A DNA stretch of 34,632 nucleotides from Nostoc sp. KVJ20. GTDB taxonomy: Bacteria; Cyanobacteriota; Cyanobacteriia; Cyanobacteriales; Nostocaceae. A program made the position numbers and the translations under genes. How positions within the stretch are numbered: position 1 is the first letter of the stretch; each line of letters begins with the position of its first letter. Where the stretch lies: positions 1 through 34,632 of the forward strand of contig NZ_KV757575.1 in NCBI RefSeq assembly GCF_001712795.1, in the 5' to 3' direction. Under the pieces are notes generated by a model. The model saw nothing but the letters and a program-made list of their open reading frames with translations, searched no databases and was not told the origin of the DNA. This document shows, piece after piece, positions 8,684 through 17,385 of this stretch.

Positions 8684-10474
8684 ATGACGCTCCCAATTCG
8701 CAACGTCGCAATTATCGCCCACGTTGACCACGGCAAAACCACGCTGGTTGACGCACTCCTCAAACAATCCGGCATTTTCCGCGAAGGCGAAGACGTTCCG
8801 GATTGCGTTATGGACTCCAACGCCCTAGAACGGGAACGGGGTATTACTATCCTGTCCAAAAATACAGCAGTTCGCTACAAAGAAACGCTAATCAATATTG
8901 TTGATACTCCTGGACACGCTGACTTTGGTGGCGAAGTTGAACGCGTACTCGGCATGGTTGACGGATGTCTTCTAATTGTCGATGCCAATGAAGGCCCCAT
9001 GCCCCAAACACGCTTTGTCCTCAAAAAAGCTTTAGAAAAAGGGCTGCGCCCCATTGTTATTATCAACAAAATCGACCGTGGTAAAACTGACCCCCACGTT
9101 GCTGTCGATAAAGTTTTGGATCTGTTCTTGGAATTAGGGGCAGACGAAGACCAGTGTGATTTTACCTATCTGTTTGCCTCTGGTATGGCAGGTTTCGCCA
9201 AGGAAAGCTTGGAAGCAGAATCGGTAGATATGCAACCCCTGTTTAACGCGATTCTGCAACACGTTCCACCACCAGTAGGCGACAGCAATAAGCCTCTGCA
9301 ATTGCAAGTTACAACCCTAGATTATTCTGAATATCTGGGACGGATTGTGATTGGCAGAATTCACAACGGTACTATCCGCTCAGGACAGCAAGCAGCTTTA
9401 GTTACAGAAGATGGCACCATTGTCAAGGGTAAAATTACCAAGTTGATGGGCTTTGATGGACTGAAGCGCGTAGAGATGGAAGAAGCAACCGCAGGTTATA
9501 TTGTGGCGGTGGCTGGTTTCGCTGATGCTTATATTGGAGAAACGATTACTGACCCCAATGAACCGCAAGCTTTACCACTAATTAAAGTGGATGAACCAAC
9601 CTTGCAAATGGCCTTCTGGGTGAATGATTCGCCCTTTGCTGGTCAAGAAGGCAAGTTGGTAACATCAAGACAAATACGCGATCGCTTATTCCGCGAACTT
9701 GAAACCAACGTTGCTTTGCGTGTCGAAGAAACCGATTCTCCCGATAAATTCCTCGTTTCCGGTCGTGGAGAACTCCACCTGGGTATCTTAATTGAGACCA
9801 TGCGCCGGGAAGGCTTCGAGTTCCAGGTATCTCAGCCACAGGTAATTTACCGCGAAATCAACGGTCAACCTTGCGAACCTTTTGAACTCTTGGTATTAGA
9901 CATTCCTGGTGATGCTGTGGGTAGCTGTATTGAACGCCTGGGACAACGCAAAGGCGAAATGCAAGATATGCAACCAGGTAGTGGCGATCGCACCCAGTTA
10001 GAGTTTGTCATACCCGCCCGTGGTTTGATTGGTTTCCGGGGTGAATTCATGCGGATGACTCGTGGCGAAGGCATCATGAACCACAGTTTCTTAGACTACC
10101 GTCAACTTAGTGGTGACATTGAAGCCCGTAACAAAGGTGTTTTAATCTCCTTTGAAGAGGGTGTTTCTACCTTCTACGCCATGAGAAATGCCGAAGATAG
10201 AGGAGCATTCTTTATTACTCCAGGCACAAAGGTTTACAGAGGCATGATCGTGGGAGAACACAATCGTTCCCAAGATTTGGAATTGAATATCTGTAAAACC
10301 AAGCAGTTAACTAACCACCGGGCTGCTGGTGGCGATGAATTGGTTCAGTTGCAAGCACCAATAGACATGAGCCTAGAGCGTGCTTTGGAATACATCGGCC
10401 CCGATGAATTGGTGGAAGTTACACCCCAATCAATTCGTCTGCGGAAGATGTCGAAGAAGTTGGCGAAACGGTAA
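8684..10474 (+). CDS. typA: Translational GTPase TypA/BipA
   Basis: The 596-residue product has the standard TypA length and order. The GTPase G1 motif AHVDHGKTT lies at about residues 12-20, the G2/switch region has the ERERGITI segment, G3 is DTPGHADF and G4 is NKID (128-131). EF-G-like domains II, III and V follow, then the TypA-specific C-terminal domain. TypA binds ribosomes and acts in 50S assembly and translation under stress such as cold. The ATG at 8684 places G1 at the usual distance from the N terminus. The gene is monocistronic by appearance, with a long repeat-bearing leader and a strong terminator 22 bp after the stop. Confidence 0.97.
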   Translation: MTLPIRNVAIIAHVDHGKTTLVDALLKQSGIFREGEDVPDCVMDSNALERERGITILSKNTAVRYKETLINIVDTPGHADFGGEVERVLGMVDGCLLIVDANEGPMPQTRFVLKKALEKGLRPIVIINKIDRGKTDPHVAVDKVLDLFLELGADEDQCDFTYLFASGMAGFAKESLEAESVDMQPLFNAILQHVPPPVGDSNKPLQLQVTTLDYSEYLGRIVIGRIHNGTIRSGQQAALVTEDGTIVKGKITKLMGFDGLKRVEMEEATAGYIVAVAGFADAYIGETITDPNEPQALPLIKVDEPTLQMAFWVNDSPFAGQEGKLVTSRQIRDRLFRELETNVALRVEETDSPDKFLVSGRGELHLGILIETMRREGFEFQVSQPQVIYREINGQPCEPFELLVLDIPGDAVGSCIERLGQRKGEMQDMQPGSGDRTQLEFVIPARGLIGFRGEFMRMTRGEGIMNHSFLDYRQLSGDIEARNKGVLISFEEGVSTFYAMRNAEDRGAFFITPGTKVYRGMIVGEHNRSQDLELNICKTKQLTNHRAAGGDELVQLQAPIDMSLERALEYIGPDELVEVTPQSIRLRKMSKKLAKR

Positions 10475-10495
10475 GTTTAGTTACTTAGTTGATTT

Positions 10496-10521
10496 AAAAA
10501 GCCCGCAAATGCGGGCTTTTT
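10496..10521 (+). terminator. Rho-independent terminator of typA
   Basis: AAAAAGCCCGC (10496-10506), a 4-base AAAT loop and GCGGGCTTTTT (10511-10521) form an 11-bp stem followed by a T-rich tail. It lies just after the typA stop. The A/T-flanked stem could also act on the convergent operon that ends at 10590. Confidence 0.93.
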
Positions 10522-10589
10522 ATTTTGCTATAAGGCGGTTTAAGTTATCAGTTAAAACTTAGTCTGAAGTCTATACTGAGTATCAATAC

Positions 10590-10985
10590 TTATTTACCTG
10601 CTACCATTTTCCGGGCTTGCGTTAAAATCTGGGAGGTTTCGTCATTCATAACTTGCTCTTCACTTTCTAACTCCTGGATGCGGCTACGAAGTACCTCTAT
10701 TTTCTTGTCAGGAGACAATCCCTTCAGGAAATCAACTGAAATAACATTAGACTCTTCCTTCAAGAAAGTCAGAACTTTTTGAAGCTTCATCCGACTCTCT
10801 GCTTGAATTTTAGGATTTGCTAACCTTACCTCAACAGAAGTGATTACATCAGGTATAGCATATTCTTTCAATCCAGCTTTTGTGGACACAGCATCTAGAT
10901 TCTTAAAAATTTGCTTAATTATGTAGTCGGAAAGACCAAAAACTTGCAAATGAAGCTTTGTCAACCTTTCAGCATTACTACCCAT
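10590..10985 (-). CDS. Unknown helical protein, third gene of an HNH operon
   Basis: This 131-residue, highly charged, almost wholly helical product has a C-terminal coiled-coil-like stretch (SRIQELESEEQVMNDE). No membrane segment, cysteine cluster or catalytic motif is visible and no family was recognised. Its ATG lies inside the end of the preceding gene (8-bp overlap). A strong ribosome binding site, AAGGAGG, stands six bases before the start, so it is clearly translated with its neighbour. It is the last gene of a three-gene minus-strand operon headed by an HNH protein. Its role may be structural or regulatory within that module; this is inference. Confidence 0.7.
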   Translation of the reverse strand: MGSNAERLTKLHLQVFGLSDYIIKQIFKNLDAVSTKAGLKEYAIPDVITSVEVRLANPKIQAESRMKLQKVLTFLKEESNVISVDFLKGLSPDKKIEVLRSRIQELESEEQVMNDETSQILTQARKMVAGK

Positions 10986-11343
10986 TTGAACCTCCTTGGT
11001 TTTTTCCAGATACCTGCCTCAGAAGGTCTGTAATATATGTAGCCTGTGCATCAATTGTAGCCTTTAAAGCAGGAACAACCTGAGCAGCGTAGAAATTCTG
11101 AATATTTGTGAGTTGTTCAACAAGGCTTGCAATCATTTCTTTCTGTTGATTACTGATCTTTTTCTGTTGCCCTAGTTCACGATTGCGCTTGAGCAAAGCC
11201 GGACCAGCATACCGAATCACGCACAAAATAACTTCGTCTTTATTGATAACTTCGTCCTGAGAAGCATCAATAGCTCTCCTGACATCAGCTTGTGACCACC
11301 CAAATTCATTAGCAACTTGCTTGATAAGCGAATCATTAGCCAT
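10978..11343 (-). CDS. Unknown protein with HTH-like N terminus, second gene of the HNH operon
   Basis: The 121-residue product starts with a segment (about residues 5-30, EFGWSQADVRRAIDAS) that resembles a helix-turn-helix. It continues with a basic helix around KRNRELGQQKK and a long amphipathic helix to about residue 110, ending in a Gly/Asn-rich tail. No known family was recognised. An AAGGAG ribosome binding site precedes the ATG. It starts 20 bp after the HNH gene stop and overlaps the next gene by 8 bp, so the three are probably one transcript. DNA binding or HNH partner function is only a guess from the N-terminal pattern. Confidence 0.7.
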   Translation of the reverse strand: MANDSLIKQVANEFGWSQADVRRAIDASQDEVINKDEVILCVIRYAGPALLKRNRELGQQKKISNQQKEMIASLVEQLTNIQNFYAAQVVPALKATIDAQATYITDLLRQVSGKNQGGSNG

Positions 11344-11363
11344 ATTTAAAAATTTCTCCTTGA

Positions 11364-11738
11364 TTAATCAGAAAAATCAACAATTTTGGTTCCAATAGCA
11401 AGATTGCAACCAGGGTGTAATAACTTAAAATTCTCAGGTTTGTTTGCAGCAGAGCCAAAATCTTTGAGCGGAAGAACATGGTGAACAACTGCATCCGCGA
11501 AACGAAGAGGATCTCTGCAAGCAGCACACTTACTATCCTGATAATCGAACTGCTTAAGTTTCCAAGTTTTTCCAGTATTTGTTTTGAGCCATTTATTAAA
11601 TTCCTTTCTCGGATCAATGGCTGCTTTTGCGTTTAATAGTTTCTCTTCAGTCTCTCTACGAATTACTTCCTCTTGTTTAAGAAGTACTACCATCTCACTG
11701 TAAAGCTTAACTAGGTTGTCTGCTGAGTCGTTACCCAT
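11364..11738 (-). CDS. HNH endonuclease family protein, first gene of a three-gene operon
   Basis: The 124-residue product has a helical, charged N-terminal half (about 8-40). The C-terminal half is a zinc-bound HNH nuclease fold: CAAC (C71, C74), the paired histidines HHVLPL (H86, H87), and ENFKLLHPGCN with N103, C111 and N112. These match the order of metal and catalytic residues in the HNH family, which cuts DNA non-specifically or as part of restriction, homing or defence proteins. Here the HNH domain is attached to a short helical arm and heads an operon with two unknown helical proteins next to several toxin-antitoxin genes. That setting suggests, but does not prove, a defence or mobile-element role. 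Confidence 0.82.
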   Translation of the reverse strand: MGNDSADNLVKLYSEMVVLLKQEEVIRRETEEKLLNAKAAIDPRKEFNKWLKTNTGKTWKLKQFDYQDSKCAACRDPLRFADAVVHHVLPLKDFGSAANKPENFKLLHPGCNLAIGTKIVDFSD

Positions 11739-11860
11739 AAAATCTCAATTAATTCATATCATCCTTAAATCTATGATTCCCTGTGTTTGTGCAAAACTAT
11801 AGATATTACAGTACGATTATTTCTTTCTTTGGGTGTCATCACTTCTTCAATGTCAGTATA

Positions 11861-11934
11861 AGCCAAGTGCGTAGGCATAGCTTGTCGTAGAAGACATCGC
11901 TAGCCAGCAGGTATTCTTACAAAAAACGATCGCC
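11861..11934. repeat. Dispersed repeat, copy A, carrying a 24-nt element in a HIP1 site
   Basis: AGCCAAG, GCCAGCAGGTATTCT and AAAAACGAT occur in the same order here and at 14361-14431. In this copy a 24-nt insert (11872-11895) splits GCG (11869-11871) from ATCGC (11896-11900). The second HIP1-like site near 11926-11932 (CGATCGC) is empty. The opposite holds in the other copy. Confidence 0.75.
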
Positions 11935-11996
11935 ATTGCCGTACATTTAGTCAAATTTTTGAGTAAAAATGAAGAGGACTGAAAAAGGCAATTATC

Positions 11997-12278
11997 ATGA
12001 CTATTCGTGAAACTGCGATGCCTTCGGCGAGCTTCGCTAACGCAAAATTGCAGCAACTTTCCGAACCACTCCTACAAGAAGTGACCGATTTCATTGATTT
12101 TGTTATCCACAAACATCAAGTTAAAATTGCTGAGAGTCAGCCTGATGAAATGCTTGTGGGAAAATGGTCACAATGGTTTGAGGCTGTGGATTCGCTAGAG
12201 GTATCTCCAGCTGAACCAGTCAGCAACTATCAGCAACTCCTACTCAACAAGTATCGGCAACAAGGGCTAGAGCTATGA
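11997..12278 (+). CDS. DUF2281/VapB-like antitoxin with an in-frame repeat insertion
   Basis: The 93-residue product has the start, MTIRETA, and the core, KLQQLSEPLLQEVTDFIDFVI, of the cyanobacterial DUF2281-like antitoxin family, which is usually paired with a PIN-domain toxin. Between these parts, codon 7 (GCG) is followed by a 21-nt insertion (12020-12040) inside a HIP1 octamer. It adds seven residues around MPSASFAN without breaking the frame. The stop codon overlaps the ATG of a short PIN-like remnant at 12275, the usual antitoxin-toxin coupling. The antitoxin therefore probably no longer has its toxin. Function is inferred from family resemblance and gene order. Confidence 0.72.
   Translation: MTIRETAMPSASFANAKLQQLSEPLLQEVTDFIDFVIHKHQVKIAESQPDEMLVGKWSQWFEAVDSLEVSPAEPVSNYQQLLLNKYRQQGLEL
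12015..12043. repeat. 21-nt element splitting a HIP1 site, inside a coding region
   Basis: GCGAT (12015-12019), a 21-nt insert (12020-12040) and CGC (12041-12043) reconstruct GCGATCGC when the insert is removed. The insert is related to those at 11872, 13012, 14408 and 17569, some in the reverse orientation. Confidence 0.85.
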
Positions 12279-12331
12279 TCCTGTGTGATGCAGAAGTCGT
12301 TCTGGCTTTTGATCAACAAACAGCCTGTTAA
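12275..12331 (+). pseudogene. Remnant of a PIN-domain (VapC-like) toxin gene
   Basis: The ATG overlaps the antitoxin stop as ATGA. The first codons read MILCDAEVVLAF, close to the MILCDTNVLIA start of many VapC toxins, including the first acidic residue. The frame stops after 18 codons and no other PIN motif is seen before the BrnT gene at 12364. This is best read as the stump left after deletion of the toxin; it could also be a chance short ORF. Confidence 0.45.
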
Positions 12332-12363
12332 ACTCTGCAAAGGAAAGGCAAAAAGATTTGTAA

Positions 12364-12856
<493 letters not shown>

Positions 12857-12990
12857 TCTGGATCAGACAGATCAGATTATTTGAGCAAATTTATGAAGGG
12901 GCAATCATTGAGACAGCAGGCAGGTAATCTGATAGAGAATTATTCAGATGGTAAACTAGCAGAATAAAAATTTTTGCAGAAGTAATTGTG

Positions 12991-13013
12991 ATGGCTATTC
13001 GTGAAACTGCGTA
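12991..13013 (+). pseudogene. Stump of a second antitoxin gene, cut off by a HIP1-site element
   Basis: ATGGCTATTCGTGAAACTGCG repeats the first seven codons of the antitoxin gene at 11997, with one codon changed. At the same GCG codon a repeat element (13012-13032) is present in the opposite orientation and reads TAG at once. Downstream sequence no longer resembles the antitoxin, so only the 5-prime end remains. Confidence 0.65.
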
Positions 13014-13037
13014 GGCGTAGCCCGTCGTAGACATCGC
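13009..13037. repeat. 21-nt element splitting a HIP1 site
   Basis: GCG (13009-13011), a 21-nt insert (13012-13032) and ATCGC (13033-13037) rebuild GCGATCGC without the insert. The orientation is opposite to the copy at 12015. The stretch 12857-13084 holds no other feature except the antitoxin stump. Confidence 0.85.
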
Positions 13038-13084
13038 TTTTGGTGCTGCTTTGATTTACCAAAAATCAGATAAGACTGATATCT

Positions 13085-13528
13085 TTAAGGTAAATAATTA
13101 TCATCTAGTAATTGAACAAGAGTGTAAGGACACTTTTCTAGAAAAATAGTTAAATCGGTTTTAATTTTCACAAAATCAACCGCACTTTGATAAATATTCT
13201 CTAAATCATCCTGTAACTTGTTTATTAAATTCGTCGTTAAATGATTATTTAAGTCATATCTAAAGGTTTTGATTTCACCAATCCAATGACGATAGTTTCT
13301 CTCATATTCTATCTGCCAATATTGGAGTAATAATATATGAATAATAATTTGCCTTAAAAGACCTTTGGCTTTAGCTAAATCTCTTTTGCCCAAACTGATT
13401 AATTCCTCAATTAAGTTTTCTAAATCAAGTTGGTTAAACTGTTTTTGTTTTAATAATTCAATAGTTTCTTCTAACCATAAATTCTCATCGGTTTCATAGA
13501 GTTGCTTTAAGTTGGTAGTAATTGTCAT
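13085..13528 (-). CDS. DUF29 family protein
   Basis: The 147-residue product has the features of the DUF29 family, abundant in cyanobacteria: an N-terminal LYETDENLWLEETIELLKQK segment, the DLENLIEELISLGKRD region, a LLRQIIIHILLLQYW helix and a C-terminal part with QSAVDF. The family is helical and has no assigned biochemical function. It is often found in multiple copies near toxin-antitoxin and Uma2 genes, as here. It is transcribed divergently from the Uma2-like gene, with 122 bp between the starts. Nothing suggests truncation. Confidence 0.88.
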   Translation of the reverse strand: MTITTNLKQLYETDENLWLEETIELLKQKQFNQLDLENLIEELISLGKRDLAKAKGLLRQIIIHILLLQYWQIEYERNYRHWIGEIKTFRYDLNNHLTTNLINKLQDDLENIYQSAVDFVKIKTDLTIFLEKCPYTLVQLLDDNYLP

Positions 13529-13650
13529 ATTTTTACCTTCTACCTACATTACATAATGTAATCATATACAATTATAAATTTATAGATGCAAACCACCAAA
13601 ATACAGATAAATTGTTAAGTTGTGCAATAATTCCTAAGTGACTCTACATT

Positions 13651-14238
13651 ATGAAAAATATTGGGTTGACGCAAGGAAAAATTACAGTTACAAAAAGCGC
13701 GACTTTAGAAGAGTTCTTAAAACTTCCATACATTGAAGAGTCACCAGCTTGGGAATATATTAACGGAGAGGCAATTCAAAAACCTATGGGAGGAGGTAAA
13801 CACAGTTTATTGCAAAAACGTTTAGTTGCAGTAATTGATGCGTTGGGCAGTAACTACGAAGCCTTTCCTGAATTACGCTGTACCTGCGGTAATCGTTCAG
13901 TAGTTCCTGATGTGGTTGTGATCTCTACCAATCAAATACCACTGGATGAGAGTGGTGATATTATTAGCAGCGGGATTGATTTTGCACCCCCTTGGGTCAT
14001 CGAAATTCTTTACCCATCTCAAAGTCAAACGAAAGTAACTGGCAATATTTTACACTGTTTGAGAAATGGCAGTCAGCTAGGATGGTTGATTGATCCAAGT
14101 GAACGCTGTATTTTAGTTTATCAACCTAATTATTTACCAGATTTGTTAGCAGGACAAGATATATTACCAGTGTTAGAAGATTTAAATTTGACGCTCTCTG
14201 TTGATGAAATTTTTGCTTGGTTACAGCGAAAAAGTTGA
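13651..14238 (+). CDS. Uma2 family (DUF820) putative PD-(D/E)XK nuclease
   Basis: The 195-residue product fits Uma2 proteins, which are greatly expanded in cyanobacteria. An N-terminal LEEFLKLP and WEYINGEAIQKPM segment leads into the core: RSVVPDVVV supplies the acidic residue, PPWVIEILYPSQSQ supplies the second acidic position, and a later GWLIDPSERCILVY strand follows. The fold is a restriction-endonuclease-like core, but a cellular role has not been settled. The usual basic residue after the second acidic position is not obvious here (EILYPSQS), so activity is uncertain. No partner gene is coupled to it. Confidence 0.88.
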   Translation: MKNIGLTQGKITVTKSATLEEFLKLPYIEESPAWEYINGEAIQKPMGGGKHSLLQKRLVAVIDALGSNYEAFPELRCTCGNRSVVPDVVVISTNQIPLDESGDIISSGIDFAPPWVIEILYPSQSQTKVTGNILHCLRNGSQLGWLIDPSERCILVYQPNYLPDLLAGQDILPVLEDLNLTLSVDEIFAWLQRKS

Positions 14239-14360
14239 CATCACTGGATTTATGCAGAAACTCACAAGATGTAGTCAAACTTGGTGAAAGCGCCAAACAC
14301 ATAACATTATGCGTAATTTCACATCATCGGTTGTTGTGACATCAATTCTATAACGGTGCA

Positions 14361-14431
14361 AGCCAAGCGCGATCCGCCAGCCAGCAGGTATTCTGATAAA
14401 AAGCGATACCTACGGTAAGCGGCGCTAACGC
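14361..14431. repeat. Dispersed repeat, copy B, carrying a 21-nt element in its second HIP1 site
   Basis: This is homologous to 11861-11934. Its first HIP1-like site is nearly intact and empty (GCGATCCGC, 14368-14376). The second is split: GCGAT (14403-14407), a 21-nt insert (14408-14428), then CGC (14429-14431) and ATTG as in copy A. No coding function is seen in 14239-14524. Confidence 0.75.
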
Positions 14432-14524
14432 ATTGTATCTTGCTGCAAAGGTACTGGATCACGGCGTCTTCTGTAAGATAATTTGACACCCGATGTTTGT
14501 GTAAGTAGCGAAGGATGAACGACA

Positions 14525-15490
14525 ATGGTCAGTTCTAATAGTGCGTTGAACATAGCAGAAATTTCCCTAGATATTAGAGTCGCAAAGCAACAAGTCAGTG
14601 AACAAGAGTTGCAACCTTTAACCCAAGGATTTCAACTGCAATACACACATCCTCATGGACAACTTTATCAAGGTAATTCAATTGATTGGCTTGCATCGCT
14701 TGATAATGAAAGCGTTGATTTAGTTTTTGCTGACCCACCTTATAACATTAAGAAAGCTGACTGGGACAACTTTGAAAATCAAGAGAAATATATTGAGTGG
14801 TCAATTCAATGGATTAGTCAAGCTTCACGTATTCTAAAGTCAACTGGCTCTTTTTATATTTGTGGTTTTTCCGAAATCTTGGCTGATTTAAAGCATCCAG
14901 CATCAAAATATTTTAAAAATTGTCGTTGGTTAATTTGGCATTATAAGAACAAGGCTAACTTAGGTAGTGATTGGGGACGTTCTCATGAAAGCATCATTCA
15001 TTTTCGGAAATCTGATGCCGTTAAAGTAAGTATTGATGATGTACGAATTCCTTATGGGGCACATACATTAAAATATCCATCTCACCCGCAAGCACAGACA
15101 AGCGCCTATGGAAAAGGAGCAATCAAAAAACACAATAACTGGACACCTAACCCAAGAGGTGCAAAACCTAAAGACGTAATAGAAATTCCTACTACTTGTA
15201 ATGGAATGGGTGAGACAACACCCCATCCAACTCAAAAGCCAGAAGAATTATTGAGAAAATTTGTTCTTGCATCATCCAATGAAGGAGATTTGGTTGTTGA
15301 CCCATTTTCAGGTTCAGGAACAACTCTTGTGGTTGCAGAGCAACTTAACCGTCGTTGGATGGGATGCGATTTAAATATTGAGTACAACTGTTGGGCAACT
15401 AAACGATTAGAAAATGTCCGTCGGATGACAAAGGAAGAATGGATAGCCTTTGATCGTAAAAATGCAGAACGAAGAGAGTCTATCCGATGA
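14525..15490 (+). CDS. Orphan DNA methyltransferase, beta-class amino-methyltransferase
   Basis: The 321-residue product carries the catalytic motif DPPY (70-73) near the N terminus and the AdoMet-binding motif DPFSGSGTT (259-267) near the C terminus. That is the beta-class order of DNA N6-adenine and N4-cytosine methyltransferases. A middle region (about 140-220) with GRSHESIIHF, KYPSHPQAQT and TPHPTQKPEELL is typical. No restriction enzyme gene is adjacent, so this is an orphan. Cyanobacteria have several conserved orphan methylases. The closest remembered type is the one modifying GGCC (N4-cytosine), but the target cannot be read from the sequence. The ATG at 14525 follows an AAGGATG ribosome binding site. 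Confidence 0.9.
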   Translation: MVSSNSALNIAEISLDIRVAKQQVSEQELQPLTQGFQLQYTHPHGQLYQGNSIDWLASLDNESVDLVFADPPYNIKKADWDNFENQEKYIEWSIQWISQASRILKSTGSFYICGFSEILADLKHPASKYFKNCRWLIWHYKNKANLGSDWGRSHESIIHFRKSDAVKVSIDDVRIPYGAHTLKYPSHPQAQTSAYGKGAIKKHNNWTPNPRGAKPKDVIEIPTTCNGMGETTPHPTQKPEELLRKFVLASSNEGDLVVDPFSGSGTTLVVAEQLNRRWMGCDLNIEYNCWATKRLENVRRMTKEEWIAFDRKNAERRESIR

Positions 15491-15563
15491 GGCTAGAGGA
15501 TTTGGTAAATGAAGATTAAATTTGACACTCAATGAAATGGTATTACTATTGTCTGCGATCGCC

Positions 15564-17255
15564 TTAAGCATTTGCTTCGTGAACTTGCTCATCCCGCCAC
15601 AATTGATATAGCCGTGTAGCTGGCATTGTCATATATAAAACATCACCAGCGCTGAGGTTAGTTTCTAGCAAATCCCAGCCATGAAGAGTTTGGTGATTTG
15701 TTTCTACATATAAAGGTACACAGTCAGCAGACATAGCTACATCTTTTACCCATTGACCACAAAAGGCGTGTGAAGGTGTGATCACAGTTGCAAAAGCTAC
15801 CCAAAGACTATCCGCTGTGATGCCATTGCCAAGGATGCGTCCTCCTAGTGCAGCGGCGGCAAAGGCTGGGGCGGCTAGTTCAGCCGGACTCAGTACGGCC
15901 TCGAAGCCAAATAGCTGTTGCGCTATGCCAGCAAAATCAGGATCGGCATAATGAACAATCACCGGAATGCTGGGTGTCAAACCTTTGGCTTTGAGGGCAA
16001 TTTCCAGATTGGTAGCATCATTGCTAGTAACAGCAAGGACTGCGGCAGCAGATTCTATATTGCTGGCTTTGAGTATTGTGCGGAAACTGGCATCACCCTG
16101 AATCACGGGGATACCGAGTTCGCGGGCAGTGTTGATATATTTGTTGTTGGAGTCGGGTTCAACTACTACAACTTCATGTCCGCTAGCGTGGAGTTGCTGA
16201 ACAATTCTCACGCCAATACCACTCAAGCCACAGACAATGTAGTGATATCGCTGGGGAATTCGGGCTGCATCCCAAAATTGCTTAAAGCGGCTTCCCAAGA
16301 CAAAATCGGTGAGCATGGCATACCAAATACCAATCACCACTGCTCCAACCAGCATCATCACAACGGTAAATAACTTAATACTGTTAGGAGCATTTTCTAC
16401 TACTTTGTCATTCCCACCTGCTCCAGTAATCATGCCTACAGAAAAATATAGAGCATCGACAGGAGACAAACTCAACTCAGCCGACATATAGGTGAGTGTA
16501 GCAATCAGAATAACCGCCAATAGGACAATAGCACCCACCACTACCGATCGCCCGTGTTGCTGAAACTGCCTAAAATTAGTCAGGACTTTTAGCAGTTTTC
16601 TAATTAATGATCTCCGTGGGGAACGGATGCGGGGTTGAGTGCCAACAATTAAGCGATCGCCTACTTTTATCTCTTGTCCAGATATGACGGCTGACACCAA
16701 ATCCATCTCACCTTTTACTGGCAAGTAATAAATTAGCATCCGCGATCGGTCTTCCCACAATTCACTCAGCTTTCGACCCTTCCAGAAGTGCTTTTCATCA
16801 ATGTATTCTTCGTGAATCGGCCAAGTTTGCTGAAATAATTTGATTTGTCCGATCGCTCGGTTTCCCAGTGCTGCAAAGGTGAATACGGGTGCTGCTAATC
16901 CGACAACACTCATACTCAAATGGTCTGGCAAACTTTGATCTAGGCGCTCGCCCAAATTTGTATTATAAAAACGGTTGATAATCCGAATCTGGGGATTCAG
17001 CACCCGCGCTTGCATCATAATAGACAAATTCAGAGCATCTTTAGATCCAGCGATGACTAAAGTGTGCGCCTGTTGAACTCCTGCTGCTGTTAGGGTAGAA
17101 GCTGCTTGTAAATCGCCAACAATCACATCTCCTGCTGTTTCGCCGGGGACAGATTGGTGATGAATGCCAACAACGAAGGCTCCCTGGTGTCTCAGCAAAC
17201 GAAAGGTTTTATATCCGGTACGTCCTAAGCCACAAACAATAATTCGGGGTTTCAT
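15564..17255 (-). CDS. Two-TM channel-like protein between two TrkA-N/RCK Rossmann domains
   Basis: The 563-residue product begins with a Rossmann NAD-binding domain (IIVCGLGRTG, about 1-140) and a TrkA-C-like part (about 150-210). A transmembrane unit follows: TM1 at about 236-257, a re-entrant pore region at 266-284 and TM2 at 293-318. A second Rossmann domain (IVCGLSGIG, about 339-460) and a C-terminal domain complete it. The order resembles prokaryotic potassium-channel/RCK proteins with an extra N-terminal RCK. The pore reads TGAGGND (277-283) rather than the canonical TVGYG, so ion selectivity cannot be assumed to be potassium. It is convergent with the methyltransferase and leaves 73 bp between the two stops. 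Confidence 0.85.
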   Translation of the reverse strand: MKPRIIVCGLGRTGYKTFRLLRHQGAFVVGIHHQSVPGETAGDVIVGDLQAASTLTAAGVQQAHTLVIAGSKDALNLSIMMQARVLNPQIRIINRFYNTNLGERLDQSLPDHLSMSVVGLAAPVFTFAALGNRAIGQIKLFQQTWPIHEEYIDEKHFWKGRKLSELWEDRSRMLIYYLPVKGEMDLVSAVISGQEIKVGDRLIVGTQPRIRSPRRSLIRKLLKVLTNFRQFQQHGRSVVVGAIVLLAVILIATLTYMSAELSLSPVDALYFSVGMITGAGGNDKVVENAPNSIKLFTVVMMLVGAVVIGIWYAMLTDFVLGSRFKQFWDAARIPQRYHYIVCGLSGIGVRIVQQLHASGHEVVVVEPDSNNKYINTARELGIPVIQGDASFRTILKASNIESAAAVLAVTSNDATNLEIALKAKGLTPSIPVIVHYADPDFAGIAQQLFGFEAVLSPAELAAPAFAAAALGGRILGNGITADSLWVAFATVITPSHAFCGQWVKDVAMSADCVPLYVETNHQTLHGWDLLETNLSAGDVLYMTMPATRLYQLWRDEQVHEANA

Positions 17256-17385
17256 GAAACGGCAGCATCTTTTACAGGTAGGGCTGCATTTCTAGTTATT
17301 TATTAATATTGTTGCCCACTTTGTTGGAAGATAACTGTAGCTGACAACACGATTGTTTTAATTAGAGGTAGAAACTAGAAAGAAA

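Noticed and set aside
10978..10985. Possible frameshift joining the second and third genes of the HNH operon
   Set aside because: The third gene has its own ATG with a strong AAGGAGG site six bases upstream, which indicates two separate proteins with overlapping ends.
11336..11617. A 93-codon minus-strand ORF overlapping the HNH gene
   Set aside because: It overlaps the HNH gene in another frame. The HNH frame has the conserved metal and catalytic residues, so this is a shadow.
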